Below, piece after piece: positions 53,674 to 63,000 of a stretch of 64,000 nucleotides of DNA. The stretch's first letter is position 1. Every line of letters starts with the position of its first letter. The position numbers and the translations under genes are program-made. This DNA is from Bradyrhizobium sp. SRL28. Its GTDB lineage: Bacteria; Pseudomonadota; Alphaproteobacteria; Rhizobiales; Xanthobacteraceae. Location: assembly GCF_018596315.1 (NCBI RefSeq), contig NZ_JAHEAG010000021.1:62001-126000 (forward strand), given 5' to 3'. The notes below the pieces were generated by a model that did no database searches, was not told where the DNA came from, and was given only the letters and a program-made list of their open reading frames with translations.

Positions 53674-54033
53674 CGGCGCCGTGCGAGACCCCCTTGGAAG
53701 GTGCGCGCTCTCAAAATATCGAAAACAACCCCATGCAAAGTAGCAGGCCACCATCGGCATCCGACAAAGCAACTTGACGCGTCGGGCAAATCAGGGGCAT
53801 TTTTCCATTATTCCGAAATCCTGTACGCGTCCGTCGCCCCGCAGCAGCGGGCGCGTCCGTCGCGATTACAGCCGAAGAGTCCTCACCCACAATTGGAATT
53901 GCACCGGACCGCGGCGGCGAACGATCGCCTGCGCGGCAGGGTCGTATCGCCGAGCATTTGAATCGGATGGACATCACCGTCCTCGACGAGCTCGGCTAGT
54001 TGACAGCCCATTTCAAATAAACCTAGGGTGAAT
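53674..54033. other. 360-bp intergenic stretch, possibly containing a dispersed repeat
   Basis: Between DUF454 and the riboswitch. The segment near 53770-53830 (ACTTGACGCGTCGGGCAAAT and what follows) resembles a sequence I recall seeing repeatedly in Bradyrhizobium intergenic regions, but I cannot confirm it here. No gene is supported. Confidence 0.3.
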
Positions 54034-54230
54034 ACGACGGTTCTCCTTCGGGAGATCAAAAGGGAATACGGTGCGGGGGATCTCCTTCAACGCCGTGGCT
54101 GCCCCCGCAACTGTAAGCGGCGAGCCTTCGCCAAACGCCACTGGGCCTGCAGGCCTGGGAAGGCGGCGACAGGCAACGACCCGCGAGCCAGGAGACCTGC
54201 CGTCAGTCGTGGTCACACGCGAGCACATTG
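54034..54230 (+). ncRNA. cobalamin riboswitch
   Basis: The leader contains the conserved elements of the B12 riboswitch: AAAAGGGAATACGGTGC near 54057-54073, CCCCGCAACTGTAAGCGG, the B12-box-like GCCACTG...CTGGGAAGGC, and GAGCCAGGAGACCTGCC near 54184-54200. In this class adenosylcobalamin represses translation or transcription of the downstream gene. It precedes the TonB receptor by about 95 bases. Confidence 0.93.
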
Positions 54231-54325
54231 GGCGGGGTGTCCTGGTGGGTGTTGAGCCGTCTTCTTCTTGAGGCAGCGGCCAAACTGCGTTCGCGGTGAC
54301 GTGCCACGTTATCGCGAGTATATTG

Positions 54326-56599
54326 ATGACCTCCCGTACAATCTTCGCGCCGCGGCATCGCCGCGCGTTTCTCAGTTCTGTTGCCTTCTCCTGCCTTGTT
54401 TTGTCGACCGATGGCTGGACACAATCTGAAAGGCCGAGCCATACGCTCTCCCCCGTGGTGGTGCAGCCGTCGGCAACGCCGCCGAATGCCCGCAGCACCC
54501 GACGCGGCACTGCCGCGCGCGCCGCGCGTTCACGCCAGCAGCGCAACGAGGCTGCCAACACCGGTTCACCGGTTGCCACGCCGACAGGTCCTGCCTTCGC
54601 CGCACCGACGCTCAACCTCACCGGCGCCAGCACGGCCGGCAGCCGGATCGGCCTAACGCGACTGCAGACGCCGGCCAGCGTGGAGGTGATCTCGGCTGAA
54701 ACCATCGCCGAGCGCGGCCAGCAGAATATCCTCGACGCGGTGACACAGAACGCCACCGGCTTCACCGCGAGCCCGGCACCAGGAAATGGCGGCGTCTCGT
54801 TCAATACCCGCGGCTTCACCGGCCTCGGGTCCGTGATGACGTTGTATGACGGCACCCAGCTCTATATCGGCGCCGGCACGGTGACCTTTCCGTTCGACAC
54901 CTGGTCGACCGAGCGTATCGAGGTGCTGCGCGGCCCCGCGTCGGTGATGTATGGCGCCGGCGCGGTCGGCGGCGCTATCAACGTGGTTTCGAAACTGCCG
55001 TTGTGGGTCCCGCGCAACCAGGCCGAGGTCTCGCTGGACAGCAACATGACGCGCCGAATTGCGGTGGACAGCGGCGGTCCGGTCAGCAAGGACGTCGCTT
55101 ACCGGATCACCGCCACCGGCAATATGTCGGACGGATGGGTCGATCGCGACAACACTTCAAATGTCGCACTTCATGCCGTGGTCCAGATCAAGCAGAACGA
55201 GGACGTCACCTGGACGCTGTCTTCAGATTACGGGGACCGCAACCCATCGCGCTACTTCGGCACGCCGTTGATCAACGGCAAGCTCGATCAATCGCTACGC
55301 TTCACGAACTACAACGTCAGCGACAGCCACATCCGCTACCAGGACAGTTGGAACCAGGTGAAGACCGAATGGCAGGTCGCGGACGGCATCTCGATCCAGA
55401 ACACGCTTTACTACTTAAACTCCAAGCGGCACTGGAAGGACGTCGAAAGCTACGCCTATAATCCCGCGACAGGCCTGATCAACCGCAGCAGTTATATCGA
55501 GATCTTTCACGATCAGCAGCAGTTCGGCAACCGTATGGACGCGAAATTCCGCGGGCACGTTTTTGGCATGCCCAACGAGTTCCTCGCTGGCTTCGACGTC
55601 AACAGCATCAATTTTACCCATACCAACAATTCGCCCTATGGCGGCTCGTCGTCCGTCAATCCGTTCAACTTCGCTCCAGGCATATTCAACAGTCCAAACC
55701 CCACGGTTCCCGGCTTTGGCAGCGTAACCAATCAGTACGCGCTATTCGCCGAAAACAGGCTGTCGGTCACCGAGCAACTATCCTTGATCGCCGGCATCCG
55801 TCAGGATGAGCCGACAATCACGCGCACCGACTATGTCACACCTGGCAACAGCTTCGAAAAGTCGTTCTCCTCGACAACCTGGCGCGCGGGTGCGGTCTAT
55901 ACGCCCGTCAAGGATCTCGCTTTCTATGGCCAGTATTCCACCGCGGTCGATCCGGTCGGAGGGCTCATCTCGCTGTCCGCCGCAAACAAGAATTTCGACC
56001 TGGCAACCGGCAAGCAGGTCGAGATCGGCGTCAAGCAATCGTTCTGGGGCGGTCGCGGCGAATGGACGCTGGCCGGCTATGAGATCGTGAAGAACAACCT
56101 GCTTGCACGCGATCCCAATACTCCGTCACTGACCGTCCAGGTCGGCCAGCAATCGTCGCGCGGTGTCGAAGCATCGGTCGGCCTCGTGCTCGACTATGGT
56201 TGGCGAATCGATGCCAACACTGCTTTCCTGCGCGCGAAATACGACGACTTCGTTCAGGCGGTCGGCAGCAGAAGCGTGAACTATGCCGGCAACGTTCCTG
56301 TCAATGTGCCGCAGAACGTCTCCAATATCTGGGCGACCTGGGCCTTTGCACCGAACTGGTCGGCCAACGCGGGCGTACAGATCGTCGGCAGGACCTATGC
56401 GGACAATGCCAACACAGTGACACGCCCGGCTTACAACATTGTCAATGCCGGTGTGCAGTGGAAGCCCGATCTCAACACCACCGTGTCGTTCCGCATCTAC
56501 AATCTTTTCGATGAGGTCTACACGACATCGGGCGGCACCACTCAGTGGCTGCTCGGCATGCCGCGCACTGCGCAGCTCGCGGTCAACGTGAAGTTCTGA
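54326..56599 (+). CDS. TonB-dependent outer-membrane receptor under B12 riboswitch control
   Basis: A 757-residue outer-membrane receptor. A signal peptide of about 35 residues is followed by a long Pro/Ala/Arg-rich linker, a plug domain (TPASVEVISAETIAERG, NTRGFTG, ERIEVLRGPASVMYGAGAVGGAIN) and a 22-strand-type beta-barrel ending VNVKF. The barrel and plug look most like the TonB-dependent siderophore receptor family. Start at 54326 is uncertain; GTG 54296 is in frame. The riboswitch implies cobalamin or a corrinoid as ligand, or cobalt-responsive uptake. Confidence 0.92.
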   Translation: MTSRTIFAPRHRRAFLSSVAFSCLVLSTDGWTQSERPSHTLSPVVVQPSATPPNARSTRRGTAARAARSRQQRNEAANTGSPVATPTGPAFAAPTLNLTGASTAGSRIGLTRLQTPASVEVISAETIAERGQQNILDAVTQNATGFTASPAPGNGGVSFNTRGFTGLGSVMTLYDGTQLYIGAGTVTFPFDTWSTERIEVLRGPASVMYGAGAVGGAINVVSKLPLWVPRNQAEVSLDSNMTRRIAVDSGGPVSKDVAYRITATGNMSDGWVDRDNTSNVALHAVVQIKQNEDVTWTLSSDYGDRNPSRYFGTPLINGKLDQSLRFTNYNVSDSHIRYQDSWNQVKTEWQVADGISIQNTLYYLNSKRHWKDVESYAYNPATGLINRSSYIEIFHDQQQFGNRMDAKFRGHVFGMPNEFLAGFDVNSINFTHTNNSPYGGSSSVNPFNFAPGIFNSPNPTVPGFGSVTNQYALFAENRLSVTEQLSLIAGIRQDEPTITRTDYVTPGNSFEKSFSSTTWRAGAVYTPVKDLAFYGQYSTAVDPVGGLISLSAANKNFDLATGKQVEIGVKQSFWGGRGEWTLAGYEIVKNNLLARDPNTPSLTVQVGQQSSRGVEASVGLVLDYGWRIDANTAFLRAKYDDFVQAVGSRSVNYAGNVPVNVPQNVSNIWATWAFAPNWSANAGVQIVGRTYADNANTVTRPAYNIVNAGVQWKPDLNTTVSFRIYNLFDEVYTTSGGTTQWLLGMPRTAQLAVNVKF

Positions 56600-56601
56600 G
56601 C

Positions 56602-58047
56602 GTGGCAGGCGCCCTGAAACGAACACTCCGGCGGTGGCTGTATATCGGCCACCGCTGCGTCGGCATCGTCACCTGCCTGTTTTTCGCCATGTGGTTCATT
56701 TCCGGCGTGGTGATGATGTATGTCGCTTTTCCCGGCCTTTCCGACAAGGAGAGGCTGGCAGCGCTCCCTGATATTCAATGGCAGAAGGTGGCGTTGTCGC
56801 CGGACGACGCGATGAAGACGGCAGGTGCCACGCGCTATCCGCGCGATCTCCGGCTTTCCATGCTGGCCGATGAGCCGGTGTATCGGATAACCGCCTGGGA
56901 CGGCAAACGGCAGGCGGTCTCTGCAGCCGATGGCCGCGTCATCACCAGCGTTTCCGAACAGCAGGCGCTCGCGATCGCGCAACACCATCCCGCGAGTAGA
57001 TCACCGCAACTCGAAGAAATCATCGATCGCGACCAATGGAGCGTAACTGCCCGTTACGATCCGCTGCGACCGCTTTACCTCATTACGCTCGGCGACAATG
57101 CCGGTACCAAGCTCTATGTCTCCTCGCGCTCCGGCGAGATCGCGCTCGACACCAACCACACCGAACGCGTCTGGAATTGGCTCGGCTCGATCCCGCACTG
57201 GATCTATCCGACCGTGCTGCGCAAGGATGGACCGCTGTGGCGGCTGGTGGTGCTTTGGATCTCCGGTATCTGCCTGATCGTCGGCGTCACCGGCATCTGG
57301 ATCGGCATCCTGCGCGTGCGGCTGAAGCAGCGCTATGCGAGCGGCAGGATCACGCCATATCGTGGCTGGATGGCATGGCACCACGTCGCCGGGCTGATCG
57401 CCGGCATCTTCGTGCTGACCTGGATGTTCTCCGGTTGGCTTTCGCTCAATCCCGGCGAATATTTCGCAGGCCGCAATACGACGCGCGAGGTGCTGCAACG
57501 CTATGCCGGCCATGATGCACCGACCATTGCGACGAAGCTGCCAACGCCGCAGTCCGCCGCGGTCGAAGCGCGCTTTGTCTGGCTCGATGGCAGCCCGATG
57601 ATTATCGCCGCATCGCGTGATGGCACACAGAGACCGCTGGATGTGACGTCGGGCGAATTGGCAGCACTCCCGCAGGATCGCCTCTGGACTGCCGCAACAA
57701 AACTGCTGCCGCAAGCTCGCGTCGCGGAGCGGTTAACCCTCAGAGAATACGACGCTTACTGGTATGCACATCATCACGACCGCGAATTGCCCGTGTTGCG
57801 TGCGGTGTTTGATGATGACGCGAAAACGTGGTTTCACATCAGCCCGGTCACCGGCGACATCATTGGCCGCGTGGACAGCAGCCGGCGCACATATCGCTGG
57901 CTATTCAACGCACTGCACAGTTTCGATTTTCAACTGCTGCTGATCTATCGCCCGGCTTGGGACATTGTGGTGTGGCTGCTGTCGATCCTCGGGACCATCG
58001 TCTCGTTGAGCGGTATCGTTATCGGCTGGCGCTATCTGCGCGGTTGA
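56602..58047 (+). CDS. PepSY-associated TM protein
   Basis: A 481-residue inner-membrane protein. About four membrane segments: near the N-terminus (IVTCLFFAMWFISGVVMMY), two in the middle (LVVLWISGICLIVGVTGIW and HHVAGLIAGIFVLTWMFSGW), and one near the C-terminus (IVVWLLSILGTIVSLSGIVIG). Two PepSY-like periplasmic domains lie between them. It starts at GTG 56602, two bases after the receptor stop. PepSY-TM proteins next to TonB receptors, for example FoxB, reduce the metal of imported siderophores. Here it may reduce the cobalt or iron of the riboswitch-linked ligand. Confidence 0.9.
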   Translation: MAGALKRTLRRWLYIGHRCVGIVTCLFFAMWFISGVVMMYVAFPGLSDKERLAALPDIQWQKVALSPDDAMKTAGATRYPRDLRLSMLADEPVYRITAWDGKRQAVSAADGRVITSVSEQQALAIAQHHPASRSPQLEEIIDRDQWSVTARYDPLRPLYLITLGDNAGTKLYVSSRSGEIALDTNHTERVWNWLGSIPHWIYPTVLRKDGPLWRLVVLWISGICLIVGVTGIWIGILRVRLKQRYASGRITPYRGWMAWHHVAGLIAGIFVLTWMFSGWLSLNPGEYFAGRNTTREVLQRYAGHDAPTIATKLPTPQSAAVEARFVWLDGSPMIIAASRDGTQRPLDVTSGELAALPQDRLWTAATKLLPQARVAERLTLREYDAYWYAHHHDRELPVLRAVFDDDAKTWFHISPVTGDIIGRVDSSRRTYRWLFNALHSFDFQLLLIYRPAWDIVVWLLSILGTIVSLSGIVIGWRYLRG

Positions 58048-58231
58048 AGCAAATCCGCTTCGCCGCAGGTGCCCGTTCGGTCTTGCCAATCAGAAAGCTG
58101 CCGAAGGCCGTTGCCTGGCGTTATGGTTACCAAATTCGTGACAAACACCATCGAACATTCATCTATCCCCGCATGGGATGGCAATCGAATTGCATTAGAG
58201 AGGCTCTCGGAGAAGAACGGGAGCTTCCGGG

Positions 58232-59407
58232 ATGTTGGACATCGGAACCGCCTACATCGTGACAGCGTACGCGCTGCTTGGCCTGGCCTTATTGCAAATC
58301 AGCGCCCTCGCAACGCGTCTGTTGTCCAGTTCCTGGCTCGGCTGGTGGGCGGCCAGCAATCTGCTCTTGGGCATCGGCACGCTCCTCGTTGGGCTGCAGA
58401 CGCACATTCCTACTTGGCTTTCGATCCACTCGGCTAATGCCCTCACGCTCTTTGGATACCTCACCCTTCTGGCGAGCATTCGCAGCTTCGCGGGCAAGCC
58501 CGTTCGCTGGCAATGGATGGCGCTTGTTGGCACAGCATTATCGGCGGCATTGGTCGTCGCTTTCCCTGAACCGAATCAGTTCGCGGCGCGAATCGCGTTG
58601 CTGTGCCTGGTTTTCGCGTGCTGCGACGGACTGATTATCCGGGAAGGCCGAGATCTCTGGCGGCGCGAGCAACTGACGTCGGCAAAGCTGCTTGCCGTCC
58701 TGTTCGCAATCAGCAGCGCGCTGTTGATGCTCCGTTCCGGTCTCGCAGCCACCGGGAATATCGGATCACGACTGCTCGCGGCCGGCAGCGACGTCAGCCA
58801 TTGGCTGGTCATGTTCGGCGTTATTTTTGTGACGCTGCGGGGCATTGTGCTGCTTTTCATGCTAGCCGAGCGTAACCAGAATGCGCTGCAGATGCTTGCC
58901 TGGTCCGATCCTCTGACGGGTGCGCTGAACCGGGCGGGCTTGGCGAACGCCTTTGCCGCGACGGTTCGGACGATGCGCCGAACCCCTGAAGCGGTGTTGT
59001 CGCTCATTCTCATCGATCTCGATCACTTCAAGGCGATCAACGACACGCGCGGTCATGCGGCCGGCGATGCCGTGCTGAAGGGATTGGTGGAAGCGATGCG
59101 CACTTGTCTACCTGAAGCAACGATCGGTCGATGCGGCGGCGATGAATTCGCCGTGCTCTTGAAAAGCAGCACTCCCGCTCAACTGCGGTCTTGCACTCAA
59201 CACCTTCGCGAGACATTTGCCGCCCACGCGAGGCGTCACCCGCTGACATCCGGCATATCCGCGACCTTGAGCATTGGGATCGCCCGATGCTCCGTTCAAT
59301 CAGCGAAGCTGGATCATCTGGTTGCCGCGGCGGATAAGGCCCTCTACGAGTCGAAGTCCCGCGGTCGTGACTGCGTCAGCTTCGCATCTCTCGAAATAGC
59401 CGCTTAA
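58232..59407 (+). CDS. membrane-anchored diguanylate cyclase (GGDEF)
   Basis: A 391-residue protein. The N-terminal about 210 residues form five or six membrane helices (LLGLALLQISALATRLL, LFGYLTLLASIRSF, and others). The C-terminal GGDEF domain is complete: SDPLTGALNRAGLA, IDLDHFKAINDTRGH, the active-site GRCGGDEFAVLL and ALYESKSRGRDC. The inhibitory RxxD site is not seen five residues before GGDEF. It makes cyclic di-GMP in response to a membrane signal. Confidence 0.94.
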   Translation: MLDIGTAYIVTAYALLGLALLQISALATRLLSSSWLGWWAASNLLLGIGTLLVGLQTHIPTWLSIHSANALTLFGYLTLLASIRSFAGKPVRWQWMALVGTALSAALVVAFPEPNQFAARIALLCLVFACCDGLIIREGRDLWRREQLTSAKLLAVLFAISSALLMLRSGLAATGNIGSRLLAAGSDVSHWLVMFGVIFVTLRGIVLLFMLAERNQNALQMLAWSDPLTGALNRAGLANAFAATVRTMRRTPEAVLSLILIDLDHFKAINDTRGHAAGDAVLKGLVEAMRTCLPEATIGRCGGDEFAVLLKSSTPAQLRSCTQHLRETFAAHARRHPLTSGISATLSIGIARCSVQSAKLDHLVAAADKALYESKSRGRDCVSFASLEIAA

Positions 59408-60044
59408 CAGCGGCGGACGCCGGATTGGGGCTGGCGGCAGCGCGCCGTTGCCCGAGGGACGGACGTGATCGTCCGCTGATACGGTCTGCGGCGAGCAATC
59501 AGTCGTTCGAGAACATCTCGCTCCCGAAGCAGCGCTGCGTCTGACAGTGTCGCAGTGGATCGCAGAAAATCGCAGCCTGGCGCGCCGCTCAGAATGAACG
59601 GCGAACTCATATTTCATTGAAACTCCTTGTGATTTCGCCAGCTGGCTGATGGTTCGACGATCGTCGGGACCGACGTCAGACGCGCCGGTGCCGGCATTTC
59701 GGCACGTTCACGGTTCCCCACGGCAGGGGTCGGTCCAGGTCCTCGACGGTGCCCGACCGCTCAAGGCAGGGCCTGTCTTCGTTGCGAAACGCACTCAATC
59801 TCAGAAGGAGCTCTCCGATAACGTACGTGCCGGCAAGGCAAGCCCTCTCAACGTCAGCTGAAACGCATACTGGAGATGCATTTCTCAAGATTTGATGGCA
59901 TGATCATCAAGGGCTGCGGAGGCGCCGAGACCGAGGATTGCGCGTACGTGATCAAGGCCAAAGCGATGCGCTCAAAGAGATGCACTCCAGAATCAAGCGA
60001 ACGATCGCGGCTGCGGTCAGACGGCGAGAGAAATGGAGAACCTT
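59408..60044. other. 637-bp intergenic region upstream of the glutamate dehydrogenase gene
   Basis: Only short frames occur. One on the minus strand (59404-59610, 68 residues, starting MSSPFILSG, with a nearby AAGGAG) overlaps the GGDEF stop slightly; it could be a small gene but is not supported otherwise. The rest shows nothing recognised; it may hold the promoter of the long gene downstream. Confidence 0.4.
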
Positions 60045-63000
60045 ATGGCGTCGTGGCGTGACGACAAGGCCCGGGCGACCCTGATCCACGAAGCCGCGGC
60101 TAACGTGCAGCCGGGCAAGGCGCCCCGATCCTTTGCCGAGCATCTGTTCGGCCATACCAATCTGGAGGACCTCGCCAACTACGATGCGGCCTCCCTGGCC
60201 TTCCTGGCGGAACAGGCCTGGGAGCATGTGCAGCAACGTACGGCAGGCCGTGCCGACATCCGCGTCGTCAATCCGATGATGCCGGACGGGCGCGAGATTT
60301 CCGTGCTCGAAGTTCTCAACGACAACATGCCCTTCCTGTTCGATTCCACCATGGCGGAGCTCGCCGAGCAGGGCATCGAGGTTACGCTGGTCGCCCACCC
60401 GATCATCGCCGTGGAGCGCAACGAGCAAGGCAAGCTGCTGCATTTCTACGGCGAAGCGCTGCCGGAGGGAGCAAAGGGCGCGCGCGAAAGCCTGATTCAT
60501 TTCCACATCGCGCGCCTGGACGCTGATGCCGACCGCCAGAAGGTGATCGAGGGCCTGACCGAGACGCTCAACGACGTGCGCTCTTGCGTCGCCGACTGGC
60601 GGGCCATGCGCGCCCGGGTCGAGCAGGCGATCATGACCTTCCGCTCCAATCCGCCGCCGCTGCCGATCGATGAGGTCGCCGAAGCCAACCAGTTCCTGCA
60701 ATGGCTGTGCGCCGACAATTTCACCTTCCTGGGCTTGCGCGAATATCGCTTCTCGCCCGACGCCGATGCGTCGGACGACATCAGCACGGGCGAAGGCCTC
60801 GGCATCCTGCGTGATCCCGATGTAAAGGTCCTGCGCCGCGGCACCGAAATGGTGGTCATGACGCCGGAAATCCGCGAATTCATGCGCGAGCCGACCGTCC
60901 TCATGGTGGTCAAGGCCAATGTGAACAGCCGCGTTCATCGCCGCGTCCGCATGGACTATGTCGGCATCAAGCTCTATGCGCCCGACGGCCGGCTCGAGGG
61001 CGAGTTGCGCCTCGTCGGCCTCTTCACCTCGGGTGCCTATACCCGCTCGGCGCGGCAGATCCCCTATGTCCGCCACAAGGTCGAGCAGGTGCTGCAACGC
61101 GCCGGCTTCGACCCGGCCAGTCATTCAGGCAAGGCGGCCCTGCATATCCTCGAAGAGTATCCACGCGACGAGCTCTTCCAGGTCGATGCCGAAACGCTCT
61201 ACAATTTCGTCATGGAAGTCCTGACGCTCTATGAGCGTCCTCGCGTACGGGCGCTGGCACGGGCCGACAAGTTCGACCGTTTCGTTTCCATCCTCGTCTT
61301 CATTCCGCGCGAGAAATATGACACCGATGTGCGTACGCGCGTCGCGGACTTCCTGGCGCAGGTCTATAAGGGGAGCTTGGCGGCCTCCTACGCTTCCTTC
61401 CCCGAGGGATCGCTTGCGCGCGTCCACTACATTATCGGGCGCTATGAGGGCCGAACGCCTGTCGTCGAGCGCGCGACGCTGGAAGCCGAGATCAGCGCCA
61501 TCGCCGCGACCTGGGGCGACAAGCTGAAGGCGGCGCTCGCCACCTCCACCGACGGCATGCGAGCGCGCATGCTCGCCAACCGTTACGCCCAAGCCTTCAC
61601 TGGCGGCTACACCGAAGCCTTCGGCACCTCGCAGGCGATTGCCGATATCGCCACCATCGAAAAGCTCACCCCGGCGCGGCCGGTGGCGATTTCGGCCCAC
61701 CACATCGAGGGCGAGGACGATCCAACGCGCTTCGGTCTCAAGGTCTTCTCGCATGGCGCACCCCTGTCGCTGTCGTACCGGGTGCCGGTGATCGAGCATC
61801 ACGGCCTGCGCGTCGTCAACGAGCGCACCTATCAGATCGTGCCTCGCGCCATGCCGGCGCCGGCGCCGGTATGGCTGCACGACATGACGATCGAGGCCAA
61901 CGACGGCAAACCGATCGTGATCAACTCGGAATTCGGCCATCGCCTCGAAGCCTCGATCATGGCGGTGGTCGGCGATCGGGCCGAATCCGACGGATACAAC
62001 GCCCTCATCCTGCGTACGGCCCTGAGCTGGCGGGAGGTTTCGACCATCCGCGCGCTCTCCCGCTACCTGCACCAGATCCGCGCTCCGTTCAGCCAGGACT
62101 ACATGTGGGAGACCTTGCGCAAGAACACCGCGATCACCGCCAGCATGGTCGCGCTGTTCCAGGCCCGCCTCGATCCGCGCCTCGTCAACACCGACGCCGA
62201 GCGCTCGGCGCGTGAGACGACCCTCCTCACCGAGATCGAGGAGCAGCTCAAATCAGTCGCTTCGCTCGACGAAGACCGCATCCTGCGCCGCTTCGCCAAT
62301 CTGGTGCAGGCAACCATCCGCACCAATCTGTGGCAGATCGGCGAGGACGGACATCCGCGTCCGGTGATCTCCTTCAAGTTCGACGCACGCAAGATCGAGG
62401 ACCTGCCGGCCCCGCGACCGCTCTACGAGATCTTCGTCTATTCGCCGCGTGTCGAAGGCATTCATCTGCGCTTCGGCAAGGTCGCGCGCGGCGGGTTGCG
62501 CTGGTCTGACCGGCCGCAGGATTTCCGCACCGAGATCCTCGGCCTGGTCAAGGCCCAGCAGGTCAAGAACGCCGTGATCGTGCCGGTCGGCGCCAAAGGC
62601 GGCTTCGTGCCCAAACGCCTGCCGCCACCCTCCAATCGTGACGCCTTCATGGCCGAAGGCACCGAAGCCTACCGCATCTTCGTTCGCGCCATGCTCGAAC
62701 TCACCGACAATCTCGACGGCGACATCATCGTGCCGCCCGACTCCACCGTGCGGCATGACGGCGACGACCCCTACCTCGTCGTCGCCGCCGACAAGGGCAC
62801 CGCCACCTTTTCCGACATCGCCAACGCGATCTCGACCGAGAAGAACCATTGGCTCGGCGATGCCTTCGCCTCCGGCGGCAGCCAGGGCTACGACCACAAG
62901 AAGATGGGGATCACGGCGCGCGGCGCCTGGGAGGCGGTGAAGCGCCACTTCCGCGAGCTCGGCACCGACATTCAGACCATGTCGTTCACCGTCGCCGGCG

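Noticed and set aside
59952..61124. A 390-residue minus-strand frame opposite the glutamate dehydrogenase gene
   Set aside because: His/Glu/Ala-rich with no domain; the opposite strand carries the conserved GDH. The same holds for 61125-62072 and 62253-63857.
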